From: CAZJKO01 sp964546995
GTDB taxonomy: Bacteria; Bacillota_I; Bacilli_A; RF39; UBA660
Length of the DNA: 64,000 nucleotides
Assembly: GCA_964546995.1 (NCBI GenBank)
Contig: CAZJKO010000002.1
Location: 1-64,000, forward strand
Direction of reading: 5' to 3'
Part shown: piece after piece, positions 34,140 to 42,682 of the stretch
Position numbering within the stretch: position 1 is the stretch's first letter
How the letters are laid out: the number at the start of each line of letters is the position of its first letter
Position numbers and translations under genes: made by a program
The notes under the pieces: generated by a model
Seen by the model: only the letters and a program-made list of their open reading frames with translations
What the model was told of the DNA's origin: nothing
Databases searched by the model: none

Positions 34140-34231
34140 CGTTTAATTTCTTCATGCTTAAAAAGAAGTTTAATCTCCCTCGTTTGATCGATCATTTTAT
34201 TTAATAAAACGATAACATCATATTGATTCAT
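34115..34231 (-). CDS. 38-aa micro-ORF upstream of gpsB
   Basis: A short frame MNQYDVIVLLNKMIDQTREI, then KLLFKHEEIKRMIGSDVL. GGTGAT precedes the ATG at good spacing. It is predicted to be a single amphipathic helix. Its last eight codons are duplicated in tandem just after the stop. It lies between an XRE regulator and gpsB on the same strand. No family recognised; it may or may not be translated. Confidence 0.45.
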   Translation of the reverse strand: MNQYDVIVLLNKMIDQTREIKLLFKHEEIKRMIGSDVL

Positions 34232-34332
34232 ATCTAATCACCAAAACAAGCGTAGCAGAAAAAAAACACTCCTGCATCTGTTTCGACAAAGAAAGACAAA
34301 AATAGAACCAACCAAATTCCAAAATCGTAAAA

Positions 34333-34581
34333 CTACAAAGATTCTTCAAACAACGAATCAAAACTAACTTCTAAAACCGTCGCAATTTTATAAAGTGTTT
34401 GAATCGAAAAGCCAATCTTCCCTTTACCAGATTCAATTCTTCTCATAAAGTCGTAAGAAATATCACAAAGATCCGCGAGTTTTTCTTGAGTATACCCTTT
34501 CATCTTACGATACTTTCTGATATTTTTCACAACAACTTCTTTGATGTTGGGATGGAAGTTGTAACATAGATCTTGACACAT
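34333..34581 (-). CDS. Small XRE-family regulator
   Basis: An 82-aa Cro/CI-type HTH protein (IRKYRKMKGYTQEKLADLCD, then ISYDFMRRIESGKGKIGFSI). GGTGATATT precedes the ATG. It has no separate effector domain. It is divergent from recU, and nearby targets are unknown. Confidence 0.82.
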   Translation of the reverse strand: MCQDLCYNFHPNIKEVVVKNIRKYRKMKGYTQEKLADLCDISYDFMRRIESGKGKIGFSIQTLYKIATVLEVSFDSLFEESL

Positions 34582-34690
34582 AATATCACCAACTATAGTT
34601 TCCCATGAAATGCCAAAAAAATCCGTGACCCATAATTACCATTTATTGGAATTTTATAATGCACATAATAATAGAAAAAAAGAAAAAAGA

Positions 34691-34719
34691 TGGAAAAATG
34701 AAAGATTCTATAGTATAAT
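34691..34719 (+). promoter_or_regulatory. Promoter of recU-ponA
   Basis: TGGAAA, a 17-bp spacer and TATAAT lie 17 bp before the recU start codon, implying a very short leader. Confidence 0.55.
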
Positions 34720-34736
34720 CTATACTAGGTGATGAA

Positions 34737-35315
34737 ATGAAATACCCAAATGGTTTAAAAAAAAGCAACAATCAGACAATCATCTATGGAAACCGTGGGA
34801 TGGATCTAGAAAGTGAAATCAACAATACCAATCAATACTATAGAGAAAACCGACGAGCTTACATTTATAAAAAGCCCACTCCAATTAAAATCACCAAAGT
34901 AGATTATCGACAAGGAATCATTAAAGAAGCTTTTTTTGAATGTCCATCGACGACAGATTACAATGGTATTTATAAAGGGTACTATATCGATTTCGAAGCA
35001 AAGGAAACGTTATCCAAAACGTCATTTCCCTTGAAAAATATCCATCTTCACCAAATAGAACATATGAAAAATGTAAAAGAAGAAGGAGGCATATGCTTCT
35101 TAATTGTTCGTTTCAAAACCCTAAATCAAACATTTTTGTTAAAAGCAGAAGATCTCTTTTTAATAGTCGAAGAACAAGAAAGAAAATCGATTCCAATCGA
35201 CTATTTTAGAAAAAAAGGATATCTCATCAAAGATAAATACAGGCCAACCATCGATTATTTAGAAATAATCGATCAACTATATGGAGGTGAAACAAATGCC
35301 AAGAACAAAAGGTAA
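34737..35315 (+). CDS. recU: Holliday junction resolvase RecU
   Basis: Resolves recombination intermediates. The 192-aa product has NRGMDLESEINNTNQYY, the metal-binding DYNGIYKGYYIDFEAKET and FPLKNIHLHQIEHM. AGGTGATGAA precedes the ATG. It overlaps ponA by 20 bp, the conserved recU-ponA pair of Bacillota. Confidence 0.96.
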   Translation: MKYPNGLKKSNNQTIIYGNRGMDLESEINNTNQYYRENRRAYIYKKPTPIKITKVDYRQGIIKEAFFECPSTTDYNGIYKGYYIDFEAKETLSKTSFPLKNIHLHQIEHMKNVKEEGGICFLIVRFKTLNQTFLLKAEDLFLIVEEQERKSIPIDYFRKKGYLIKDKYRPTIDYLEIIDQLYGGETNAKNKR

Positions 35316-38181
35316 ACAAAACGAACCCAAAAAGAAAACAACACAAAAAAAGAAAACAACGAAAACCAAGAAAAACTTCAAACTAGAATGGAACAATCCA
35401 CGAATAATCGTAGGAATCATTTTACTTTTATTCGCAGTCACAAGTTACGTAACGTTAGGACTTATCGTAACCGCTATTTTAGTAATGGGAATTCTCATGA
35501 TTCTAGGGATTGCAAGACTACTCGATAAAACCAAATCGAAAAAAAGACAACGTAAAATCCTAAATATTATCCTAATCACCGGACTAACACTCGGCATATT
35601 AGGATGCATGGCTGTAGGAGGATTCTTTGTATACGTCGTCAAACAAGCCCCTAAATTTGAAATAGAACGATTATCTAAAAAAGAATCGACGATTATTTAC
35701 GACATCAACGGAAACGAATATGCCAAATTAGGAACAGAAATGCGCGAAAACATTTCGTATGACGATCTTCCTCAAGTCTTAATCGATGCCATCGTTGCAA
35801 CCGAAGACTCAAGATTTTTCCAACACAATGGTTTTGATGCTCCTCGTTTCATCAAAGCAAGTTTAGGTCAAGTCGCAGGCCAAGATGCCGGTGGAGCTTC
35901 GACCTTATCGATGCAAGTAATCAAAAACAGTTTTACGGATACGACCGATCAAGGATTCGAAGGTATCGTCCGTAAATTTACCGATATTTATCTAGCCATT
36001 TTTAAATTAGAAAAAAATTATACCAAAGAACAGATCATCGAATTTTATGTAAACAACCACTTCCTTGGAGGAAACGTATGGGGAGTCGAACAAGCAAGTC
36101 AAACGTACTTCGGCAAAAGTGTCTCTGACCTCAATTTAAGTGAAGCGGCCATAATCGCTGGTATGTTCCAATCACCAAACTATTATCGGCCAGACACCAA
36201 ACCAGAAAATGCAGAAAAAAGAAGAAACACCGTTCTCTATTTAATGAACAAACATGGTTACATTTCGAAAGAAGAATGGGAAATGGCCAAAAGTATTCCT
36301 GTAAGTTCTCTAACGGGAGGAAGAATTCAAACAAATTCAGAATTCCAAGGATACATCGATACCATTGTCGAAGAACTAGACAAAAAGTATGGCGTCAACC
36401 CTTATGTAACACCTCTACTTATCTATAGCAATATGGACATGGAAAAACAACGAGGAGTAAACCGTGTCCTATCAGGAGAAGTCTTCAACTGGAAAGATGA
36501 TTTAATTCAATCTGGTGCTGCAGTATTAGACGTACATAGTGGTAAAATTTTAGCAGTAGGAACAGGACGGAATAAAGAAGGAAAAGGAGTAAACATCTGG
36601 AACCTTGCAACCCAAATGAAAAAACAACCAGGATCGACTGCCAAGCCACTCTTCGATTATGGTCCTGGTATGGAATTCAATAATTGGTCTACATACACCC
36701 TCTTTGATGATACACCATATGCTTACTCGACAGGTCAAACACTTAACAACTGGGATGGCTTCTACATGGGAACACTAACATTAAGACAGGCTCTATCCCT
36801 ATCACGTAACGTTCCAGCATTAAAAGCATTCCAACAAGTAGATAACAAAAAAATAATATCGTTCGTCGAATCGCTAGGAATCAAACCAGAAGTCGATAAT
36901 GGACGAATTCATGAAGCACATGCAATCGGGGCTTTTACAGGTGTCACACCACTTGAAATGGCCGCAGCATATCAAGCATTCGCCAACGGAGGATATTATT
37001 ACGAACCACTTTCTGTTAGTAAATTCGTCTATCGAGGAACAGGAGAAACCGTCGAACAACACAGTGAAAAAGTAAAAGTCATGAGCGATTCGACCGCTTA
37101 CATGATCACAAGCGTTTTACAAGACGTTCCAAACCATAGATCAGATGTCGCAGGAGTCAACATTGCTGCCAAAACAGGAACGACCAACTACGATGCAAAC
37201 AAAGCTCAAGCACTAGGACTTTCATGGGATGCCATCAACGACTCTTGGACAGTTGGATATAACCCCGACATCGTCATAGGAATGTGGTATGGATATGAAG
37301 AATTAAATCAAGAATTAGCAAATCAAGGTTACTACAATCACTTAGATGAAGCTGCCATCAACCGCGATTACCTCTTCCATGCCTATGCCAACCAAATCTT
37401 TCCAAAAGATAACAAAGACTTCACCATGCCAAGTTCTGTCGTAAAAGTCCCTATTGAAAGAGGAACGAACCCAGCTGCTTTAGCAATTGAAGGAGTCACG
37501 CCACAAGAAGAAATCGTATACGAATACTTCAAAGCAGGAACAGAACCAACTGAAGCATCACCAAAATATCTAAAATTAGAAACGCCAAGTAACATTAGAG
37601 TCACATATCACGAAAAAGAAAATCAAGTATCGATCAGTTGGAATAGTGTTCCTAAAGCAGGATACAAAGAAGAATACGGAAAACTCCTATACGATATCTA
37701 TTTCGATAACAAACACCTAGGATCGACAGATAGAATAACGTATAGCATCGCAAAACCAAAAACACCTTATGGAACTTATAAAATCGTAGCAAGATACGAA
37801 AAGTATGACGGAAACAAAAGTGGTGAAGGAATATTTGAATTCAAAAAACCAACAGAAGAAAAACCGACGACACCACCAGATAAAGACCCAACGACGCCAG
37901 AGGATAAAGATCAAATTACCAGCGAATTAATCACCAAAGAATTAACCTTAAAAGTAGGAGATATATTTAAAATGCCGATGGGTCGATCTGCAGTTACCGT
38001 AAAAGAAAATGGTGTTGATGTAACAAATCAAGCAACGATCACAGGACGTCTCGAAGACGGAAATGGAAACAGTATCGCAGAAATAAATACGACCACGACT
38101 GGCACATACAACATTGCTTACGACATCAAATATAAAACCTATCAAAAAACACTCCACATGAGTGTAAAAGTAACCAACTAA
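35296..38181 (+). CDS. ponA: Class A penicillin-binding protein PBP1
   Basis: Bifunctional peptidoglycan synthase. The 961-aa product has a Lys-rich cytosolic tail, a membrane anchor (about residues 75-125, two hydrophobic stretches), a GT51 glycosyltransferase (ATEDSRFFQHNGFD) and a transpeptidase with SxxK (PGSTAKPLF), SRN and KTGTT. A fibronectin-like module, a Pro/Thr/Asp spacer (about 865-885) and a small Ig-like C-terminal domain follow. ATG 35296 follows GGAGGTG and is preferred to the frame start five codons back. GpsB, encoded nearby, is a known PBP1 partner. Confidence 0.96.
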   Translation: MPRTKGKQNEPKKKTTQKKKTTKTKKNFKLEWNNPRIIVGIILLLFAVTSYVTLGLIVTAILVMGILMILGIARLLDKTKSKKRQRKILNIILITGLTLGILGCMAVGGFFVYVVKQAPKFEIERLSKKESTIIYDINGNEYAKLGTEMRENISYDDLPQVLIDAIVATEDSRFFQHNGFDAPRFIKASLGQVAGQDAGGASTLSMQVIKNSFTDTTDQGFEGIVRKFTDIYLAIFKLEKNYTKEQIIEFYVNNHFLGGNVWGVEQASQTYFGKSVSDLNLSEAAIIAGMFQSPNYYRPDTKPENAEKRRNTVLYLMNKHGYISKEEWEMAKSIPVSSLTGGRIQTNSEFQGYIDTIVEELDKKYGVNPYVTPLLIYSNMDMEKQRGVNRVLSGEVFNWKDDLIQSGAAVLDVHSGKILAVGTGRNKEGKGVNIWNLATQMKKQPGSTAKPLFDYGPGMEFNNWSTYTLFDDTPYAYSTGQTLNNWDGFYMGTLTLRQALSLSRNVPALKAFQQVDNKKIISFVESLGIKPEVDNGRIHEAHAIGAFTGVTPLEMAAAYQAFANGGYYYEPLSVSKFVYRGTGETVEQHSEKVKVMSDSTAYMITSVLQDVPNHRSDVAGVNIAAKTGTTNYDANKAQALGLSWDAINDSWTVGYNPDIVIGMWYGYEELNQELANQGYYNHLDEAAINRDYLFHAYANQIFPKDNKDFTMPSSVVKVPIERGTNPAALAIEGVTPQEEIVYEYFKAGTEPTEASPKYLKLETPSNIRVTYHEKENQVSISWNSVPKAGYKEEYGKLLYDIYFDNKHLGSTDRITYSIAKPKTPYGTYKIVARYEKYDGNKSGEGIFEFKKPTEEKPTTPPDKDPTTPEDKDQITSELITKELTLKVGDIFKMPMGRSAVTVKENGVDVTNQATITGRLEDGNGNSIAEINTTTTGTYNIAYDIKYKTYQKTLHMSVKVTN

Positions 38182-38218
38182 AAAAGTTTTCCATAACTTC
38201 TATGGAAAACTTTTTTTA
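38180..38218. terminator. Bidirectional terminator between ponA and nth
   Basis: AAAAAGTTTTCCATA-acttc-TATGGAAAACTTTTT, a 15-bp perfect stem flanked by A and T runs; suits both convergent genes. Confidence 0.9.
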
Positions 38219-38839
38219 TTTATGTTTCTCTTTACAAATTTCCATTAACGGACACCCATCACAAAGAGGCTTCATTGCCCGACAATGATATCGACCAAAC
38301 AAAACCATTTGATGATGTCGTTTACTCCACTCTTCCTTCGGAAACGTTCTTTGAAGTTTCTTTTCTACTACCAAAACAGAATCGGACTTCTTCGCAAGAC
38401 CAAGTCGCTTACTAACTCTCTCTACATGCGTATCTACCGCAATCGCAGGAATATCAAACAAATTACTCAACACGACATTAGCCGTTTTCCGACCTACACC
38501 AGGTAAAGATTCTAAAAATGCTCGATCAGAAGGAACCTTACCATCACATTCTAATACAAGACGCTTAGCAATCTCTTTAACATAAAGAGCCTTACGTTGA
38601 AACGTCCCAATCGGACGAATAATCTGAACAATAGACGAAAGAGACGCATTCATCAATTCTTCAAGAGAAGGATAAGTAGAAAACAAAACAGGCGTAACAG
38701 AATTCACTCGTTTATCCGTCGTTTGTGCACTGAGAACAACCGCAATCAACAACTCGTAATCCTTATGATAAATTAGTTCACAAGTAGGATTAGGATAAAG
38801 ATCATTCAAATAATCCCCAATCAACGAAACACCCTTCAT
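38216..38839 (-). CDS. nth: Endonuclease III
   Basis: DNA glycosylase/AP lyase removing oxidised pyrimidines. The 207-aa product has the HhH motif LPGVGRKTANVV, the catalytic Asp in VDTHVERVSKRL and the 4Fe-4S ligands in CRAMKPLCDGCPLMEIC; the cluster may come from the SUF system. ATG 38839 overlaps the dnaD stop by one base. The Bacillus dnaD-nth order is conserved. Confidence 0.96.
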   Translation of the reverse strand: MKGVSLIGDYLNDLYPNPTCELIYHKDYELLIAVVLSAQTTDKRVNSVTPVLFSTYPSLEELMNASLSSIVQIIRPIGTFQRKALYVKEIAKRLVLECDGKVPSDRAFLESLPGVGRKTANVVLSNLFDIPAIAVDTHVERVSKRLGLAKKSDSVLVVEKKLQRTFPKEEWSKRHHQMVLFGRYHCRAMKPLCDGCPLMEICKEKHK

Positions 38840-39513
38840 CACTCACCATCCTCCAACCAATCGTACTCGAACACTTCTTGAGGCTCCTTCTTTTGATCTC
38901 GATACTGACTTTGATAACGCCGCACATCACTAGCTGTTTTAAGGCCCTTTTTCCCCCACTCATAGAGAATCTTATCGATGTACCTTAAATTAGATACCCC
39001 ATTAAACGTAGCCTCTTTTAAAGCCTCTTTAATAAGCTCCTCGCTAGTGTGATTTTCAAGCCAAGCCTTAATAATTTCGTATTCCATAGGACTAAGCGTT
39101 CTCCCAAATTCACTCTCGATCACTTCAAAAATGTTACTATCGGATACCTCTTCCTCCACCACATCATCAATAAGCAAAAACAAAAGCTTTTGATAAAAAT
39201 CATGAAGCGAAACATGCTCCTCCATAATATTCTTATCATTCTTACGAACCTCAAGTTGCACCAAATGCTTCTCAGACAAATCCGAAATAAACGACATAAC
39301 TTGAGAAGAAGAAATAGACAAATCATGCCCTATTTTAGATGGATCAAACACAAAAACTTCTCCCTGATTATATAAATACATCAAAAACAAAAACTCTTCT
39401 AGTGAAACCGATAACTTACGATAATGTTGAAGCAAATAAAGAGGAATCACAAGATTACCCTGTTTTAACATATCAAAAAGTTTCGCATTCTTCAAACAAA
39501 TCGCCTCCTCCAA
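38839..39513 (-). CDS. dnaD: Replication initiation protein DnaD
   Basis: Primosome protein acting with DnaB in replication initiation and restart. The 224-aa product has an N-terminal winged-helix domain (GNLVIPLYLLQHYRKLSVSL) and a C-terminal DnaB_2/DDBH domain (FGRTLSPMEYEIIKAWLENH, later GVSNLRYIDKILYEW). It is followed directly by nth. Confidence 0.93.
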   Translation of the reverse strand: MEEAICLKNAKLFDMLKQGNLVIPLYLLQHYRKLSVSLEEFLFLMYLYNQGEVFVFDPSKIGHDLSISSSQVMSFISDLSEKHLVQLEVRKNDKNIMEEHVSLHDFYQKLLFLLIDDVVEEEVSDSNIFEVIESEFGRTLSPMEYEIIKAWLENHTSEELIKEALKEATFNGVSNLRYIDKILYEWGKKGLKTASDVRRYQSQYRDQKKEPQEVFEYDWLEDGE

Positions 39514-39555
39514 AGGTTACGAACTAGTATAACACACGAAAAACAAAAAGAAAAC

Positions 39556-40656
39556 TTACACCCCATAATCGGATCGATGAGAGCGCAAATAAGCAAGAAT
39601 ATCTTCACGTTTATTTTGTAACTGCCCCCTTAAAATTTGCACTTCTAAATCCTGGTAAACCAAAGAAAGATACGGTCCAGGTGGAAGGTGAAAAAGCGCC
39701 ATAATATCAGAAGAAGTGATCAAAATATCTTTTCTAGTATAAATGGGAAGTTGATCGTACGCTTTCACAATATCTCGCTTATCGAATCCCTTCTTCTCTG
39801 CTGCAATCCGGTTCACATAAAGACCATAACGATAAAGAGCAAGAGGATCAAAATTATTCATGTGACTTGCTTCTTCAATCTTCCGTAGTAGTTCTTTTTC
39901 ATTGGAAGTAAATGGATATTTATCAGCAACATCTAAACAAGACCATATACCAAGCAAATCGTCCAAAGGAGCAATTTGATGTAAAGGAAGTTCTAGCGCT
40001 TCATCTAATCCTAACGATGTCAAAAGAGCAATTCCTTCTTTCACATGTTTACTTGTAAATATTTTGTCAAGTTCTTCTCTTTTTCGTTGATAAGAAAGAC
40101 TAGAAAGATATTTTTTCGTATTTTGAATTGCCTCAATTATCTCTTCACTTAACGTAAAGTCAAGTGTCGTACTAAACCGCACTGCTCTCAAAATGCGAAG
40201 AGCATCTTCCCGAAATTTATCGGAAGCATTCCCGACAGTTCGAATCACTTTATCATGAATATCGCGAATTCCATGAAAATAATCCAAAATTTCCCCCTCT
40301 TTATTCATACAAAGCGTATTCATCGTAAAATCTCTACGTCTTAAATCTTCTACTAAATCAGTAATATATTCGAAATCGAGTGGTCGTCTATGATCGACAT
40401 AATGGGATTCACGACGAAACGTTGTAATTTCAAACCGAATCTGTTTAACCATAACCGTAATAGAACCATATTCTTCATGAGAAAGACACGCATCCATAAA
40501 TAGAGCCTTAATATCCATAGGTGTAGCCGAAGTTGCCACATCGATATCACAAGAAGGAATTCCCAACACGTAATCCCGAACAAAACCTCCCACCAAATAA
40601 GCAGAAAAACCAGCATCTTCAATTTTTTGTAATAACTTTAGAGCAATTTCTAACAT
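39556..40656 (-). CDS. cca: CCA tRNA nucleotidyltransferase
   Basis: Adds or repairs the tRNA 3' CCA end. The 366-aa class II enzyme has GGFVRDYVLG, the metal-binding DIDVATSA, RRRDFTMN and RILRAVRF. There is no HD domain. ATG 40656 follows GGTGAAAAAGCG and gives the expected start. Confidence 0.93.
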   Translation of the reverse strand: MLEIALKLLQKIEDAGFSAYLVGGFVRDYVLGIPSCDIDVATSATPMDIKALFMDACLSHEEYGSITVMVKQIRFEITTFRRESHYVDHRRPLDFEYITDLVEDLRRRDFTMNTLCMNKEGEILDYFHGIRDIHDKVIRTVGNASDKFREDALRILRAVRFSTTLDFTLSEEIIEAIQNTKKYLSSLSYQRKREELDKIFTSKHVKEGIALLTSLGLDEALELPLHQIAPLDDLLGIWSCLDVADKYPFTSNEKELLRKIEEASHMNNFDPLALYRYGLYVNRIAAEKKGFDKRDIVKAYDQLPIYTRKDILITSSDIMALFHLPPGPYLSLVYQDLEVQILRGQLQNKREDILAYLRSHRSDYGV

Positions 40657-40736
40657 TCGCTTTTTCACCATCCAATACTTCTTATCTACTTATCTTTATT
40701 ATACACCAAAAAAACAAACTATTATAGTTTTAGAAA

Positions 40737-40762
40737 GAAAAAAAGCCATCACGGCTTTATTT
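40737..40762 (-). terminator. Terminator of hup
   Basis: On the minus strand AAAGCC-gtgat-GGCTTT followed by TTTTC after the HU gene. Confidence 0.75.
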
Positions 40763-40768
40763 CGGATT

Positions 40769-41041
40769 CTAGTTAACAGCGTCTTTTAATGCAGAACCAG
40801 CTTTAAATGAAACAGCGTTTCTTGCTGCGATTTGAACAGTAGCTCCTGTTTGAGGATTACGTCCAGTACGAGCAGCTCTTTTTGAAACAGCAAATGTTCC
40901 AAATCCAACTAGTGGTACTTTATCTCCACTTTTTAATGCTCCTGTAATTGCTTCGAATGTAGCATCGATAGCTCTTGTAGCATCAGCTTTTGTAAGTCCT
41001 GCCTTTTCAGCAACAGCTTCTACTAATTCAACTTTTTTCAT
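40769..41041 (-). CDS. hup: HU-type DNA-binding protein
   Basis: A 90-aa nucleoid protein with the HU signature GFGTFAVSKRAARTGRNPQT and the family start MKKVELVEAVAEKAGLTKAD. ATG 41041 follows GGAGG; the frame extends 11 codons back. It bends and compacts DNA. Confidence 0.97.
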   Translation of the reverse strand: MKKVELVEAVAEKAGLTKADATRAIDATFEAITGALKSGDKVPLVGFGTFAVSKRAARTGRNPQTGATVQIAARNAVSFKAGSALKDAVN

Positions 41042-41093
41042 GTTCCATATACCTCCAATATTTTTCTTAAGCACATGTTATGCTTACATATCA

Positions 41094-41122
41094 AGAATAA
41101 CACGAAACGAAAGGGAACGCAA
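41094..41122 (-). promoter_or_regulatory. SigA promoter of hup
   Basis: On the minus strand TTGCGT (41122-41117), a 17-bp spacer and TATTCT (41099-41094). Confidence 0.65.
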
Positions 41123-41172
41123 CAAATTTTACACAAATTGATAGATAAAAGAAGGATTTTCATAAATTTATA

Positions 41173-41193
41173 AAAAAAAGAACCTAAGGTTCA
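41173..41193 (-). terminator. Terminator of the membrane operon
   Basis: On the minus strand GAACC-tta-GGTTC followed by eight T. The stem starts within the stop codon of the 34-aa ORF. Confidence 0.8.
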
Positions 41194-41295
41194 ATGATCG
41201 CCAAAACAAAAACGAAAAAAAGTATAATTAAGACCGCTCAATACAAACAAAAAAACAATCATAAATAAACCCAATTTTAAAGTAACTTTTTTCAT
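41191..41295 (-). CDS. 34-aa membrane micro-protein
   Basis: A short frame MKKVTLKLGLFMIVFLFVLS, then GLNYTFFRFCFGDH: a basic start and one hydrophobic helix. AGGTGTTCT precedes the ATG, and it begins 7 bp after the preceding gene ends, with a terminator right after it. This makes it a plausible fourth gene of the operon. No family recognised. Confidence 0.55.
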   Translation of the reverse strand: MKKVTLKLGLFMIVFLFVLSGLNYTFFRFCFGDH

Positions 41296-41302
41296 AGAAC
41301 AC

Positions 41303-41647
41303 CTATTTCAAATGACGATGAATCGCTTCTAAAAGACTAATGATATGACCTAATCCATAGATGAAAAGAGAAAACAAAAACGTCGAAGCCCATACCATTA
41401 AGGTTAACCCAAAATTGTACATCTCGCTAGTACAAGTTCCAAAGAAACCAGAAGTCTCACGACAAGCAGGAAACAAATTCCCAATGACGATTCCCAAAAC
41501 GATACCGACACACATGACCACAATAGCCACAATCTGATAAAAATTAAGAGCTTTCATACCAAAAAAGTCTTTAGAAAAACCAAATTCTTGAATATCTTTC
41601 TTTTCTTTTTCAATTTCTTCAAACAAATTATTTTTCACGAACTTCAC
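41303..41647 (-). CDS. Two-TM membrane protein, unknown
   Basis: A 114-aa protein with a charged N-terminus and two membrane segments (ALNFYQIVAIVVMCVGIVLG, then WASTFLFSLFIYGLGHIISL). Two cysteines lie in the loop between them (ACRETSGFFGTC), probably outside. The start is a GTG at 41647 or 41638; neither has a strong ribosome site, consistent with coupling to the overlapping upstream gene. No family recognised. Confidence 0.6.
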   Translation of the reverse strand: MKFVKNNLFEEIEKEKKDIQEFGFSKDFFGMKALNFYQIVAIVVMCVGIVLGIVIGNLFPACRETSGFFGTCTSEMYNFGLTLMVWASTFLFSLFIYGLGHIISLLEAIHRHLK

Positions 41648-42356
41648 TCTTCTTTCGCACCGTTTTCGTTTTAGTACTAGCCTTCACAGACTTACTGCTT
41701 GCCTTAGGACGACCTCTTTTGATAGGAAGAGATTCGACCATTTCTGCTTGCAAGTCCAGTTCTCTCTCATCTAAGTACTCTTGATATAAATATAAATAGC
41801 GAACAAAACCAATAAAGAAAATAGTCTGCAAAAGCAATAACACAAAAGTATCAAATGGCGGTTTATCGACAAAAGATAAAACCATACCCAAAATATATAG
41901 AGCACTAATGCCATAGAAATAATAATCGTTAGTCACTTTATCAAAAGGAATTTTCGAAAAACCAAGTTTAAAATACAAATTCGTATCTTTCCCCATAACC
42001 TTCACAAAGTAAAAGAACACACATGTATTTTGCAAAAAAGAAAAAATCGTCTCTAATTTAAAAAATTGAATCATCGAAAAAACACTACCAAGTGATAAAA
42101 TCGCAAACATACCACCCAAAATAACATTCATAATGACAAAGTAACGTTTCCCCACTTTCGTCTTCAACAAAATAAAGTATGCAAGCAAAATAACATAGAC
42201 ACTACTATAATTAATCAAAGAACGAATCATATACCAAAGACCCAAATGATTTCTGATTGCATAAGTCTGAGACAAAATCAAAATAAGCCCCAAAATAAAA
42301 AGCATAACTGTCGTTAAAATATTGGGATCATCATACCAATCTTTTTCTCTTTCCAT
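41628..42356 (-). CDS. Multi-pass membrane protein, unknown
   Basis: A 242-aa protein with six or seven membrane segments and a Lys-rich cytosolic tail (residues 205-242; KRGRPKASSKSVKAS includes an AT-hook-like RGRPK). GGAGGTG precedes the ATG. It is the first gene of a three-gene membrane operon. I do not recognise it; the basic tail might bind nucleic acid or ribosomes, but that is speculation. Confidence 0.6.
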   Translation of the reverse strand: MEREKDWYDDPNILTTVMLFILGLILILSQTYAIRNHLGLWYMIRSLINYSSVYVILLAYFILLKTKVGKRYFVIMNVILGGMFAILSLGSVFSMIQFFKLETIFSFLQNTCVFFYFVKVMGKDTNLYFKLGFSKIPFDKVTNDYYFYGISALYILGMVLSFVDKPPFDTFVLLLLQTIFFIGFVRYLYLYQEYLDERELDLQAEMVESLPIKRGRPKASSKSVKASTKTKTVRKKSEVREK

Positions 42357-42387
42357 ACTACACCTCCATAGACTCTATTATGTTAGT

Positions 42388-42416
42388 AGTATAGCACACA
42401 AAAAAGGAAAAGTAAA
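42388..42416 (-). promoter_or_regulatory. Promoter of the unknown membrane operon
   Basis: On the minus strand TTTACT (42416-42411), a 17-bp spacer and TATACT (42393-42388). Confidence 0.6.
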
Positions 42417-42558
42417 TTATTAAGAATCCCATCTAACTCACATATTTTAGCAAAGAATATAAAAATTTTGAAAATAACGTTTGCTGGATTTCATTATTTT
42501 GTAAAATATAAATTGTTATTAACTATTTCTATTTTTACACCAAAATTTCAAAAAAAGA

Positions 42559-42586
42559 TTGACATTTTTAATATATAATTTATTCT
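42559..42586 (+). promoter_or_regulatory. Upstream promoter for der
   Basis: TTGACA, a 16-bp spacer and TATTCT. A second promoter for the same gene follows at 42618. The 326-bp gap 42357-42682 holds these and the divergent promoter at 42388; I see no gene in it. Confidence 0.45.
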
Positions 42587-42617
42587 TTAGCACAACTAAA
42601 ACAACAAAACATAAAAG

Positions 42618-42645
42618 TTGATTCCAAAGAAATCAAAAGTATGAT
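42618..42645 (+). promoter_or_regulatory. Proximal promoter for der
   Basis: TTGATT, a 16-bp spacer and TATGAT end 37 bp before the der start codon. Confidence 0.6.
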
Positions 42646-42682
42646 ACAATAACCCTAGAAAATGAACGAAGGAAGGGATAGT

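Noticed and set aside
39049..39375. A 108-codon plus-strand frame opposite dnaD
   Set aside because: It is antisense to a well-supported dnaD gene with no ribosome site and no recognisable domains.
42357..42682. A small RNA gene in the der upstream gap
   Set aside because: Only promoters are recognisable; no terminator hairpin separates an RNA from der.
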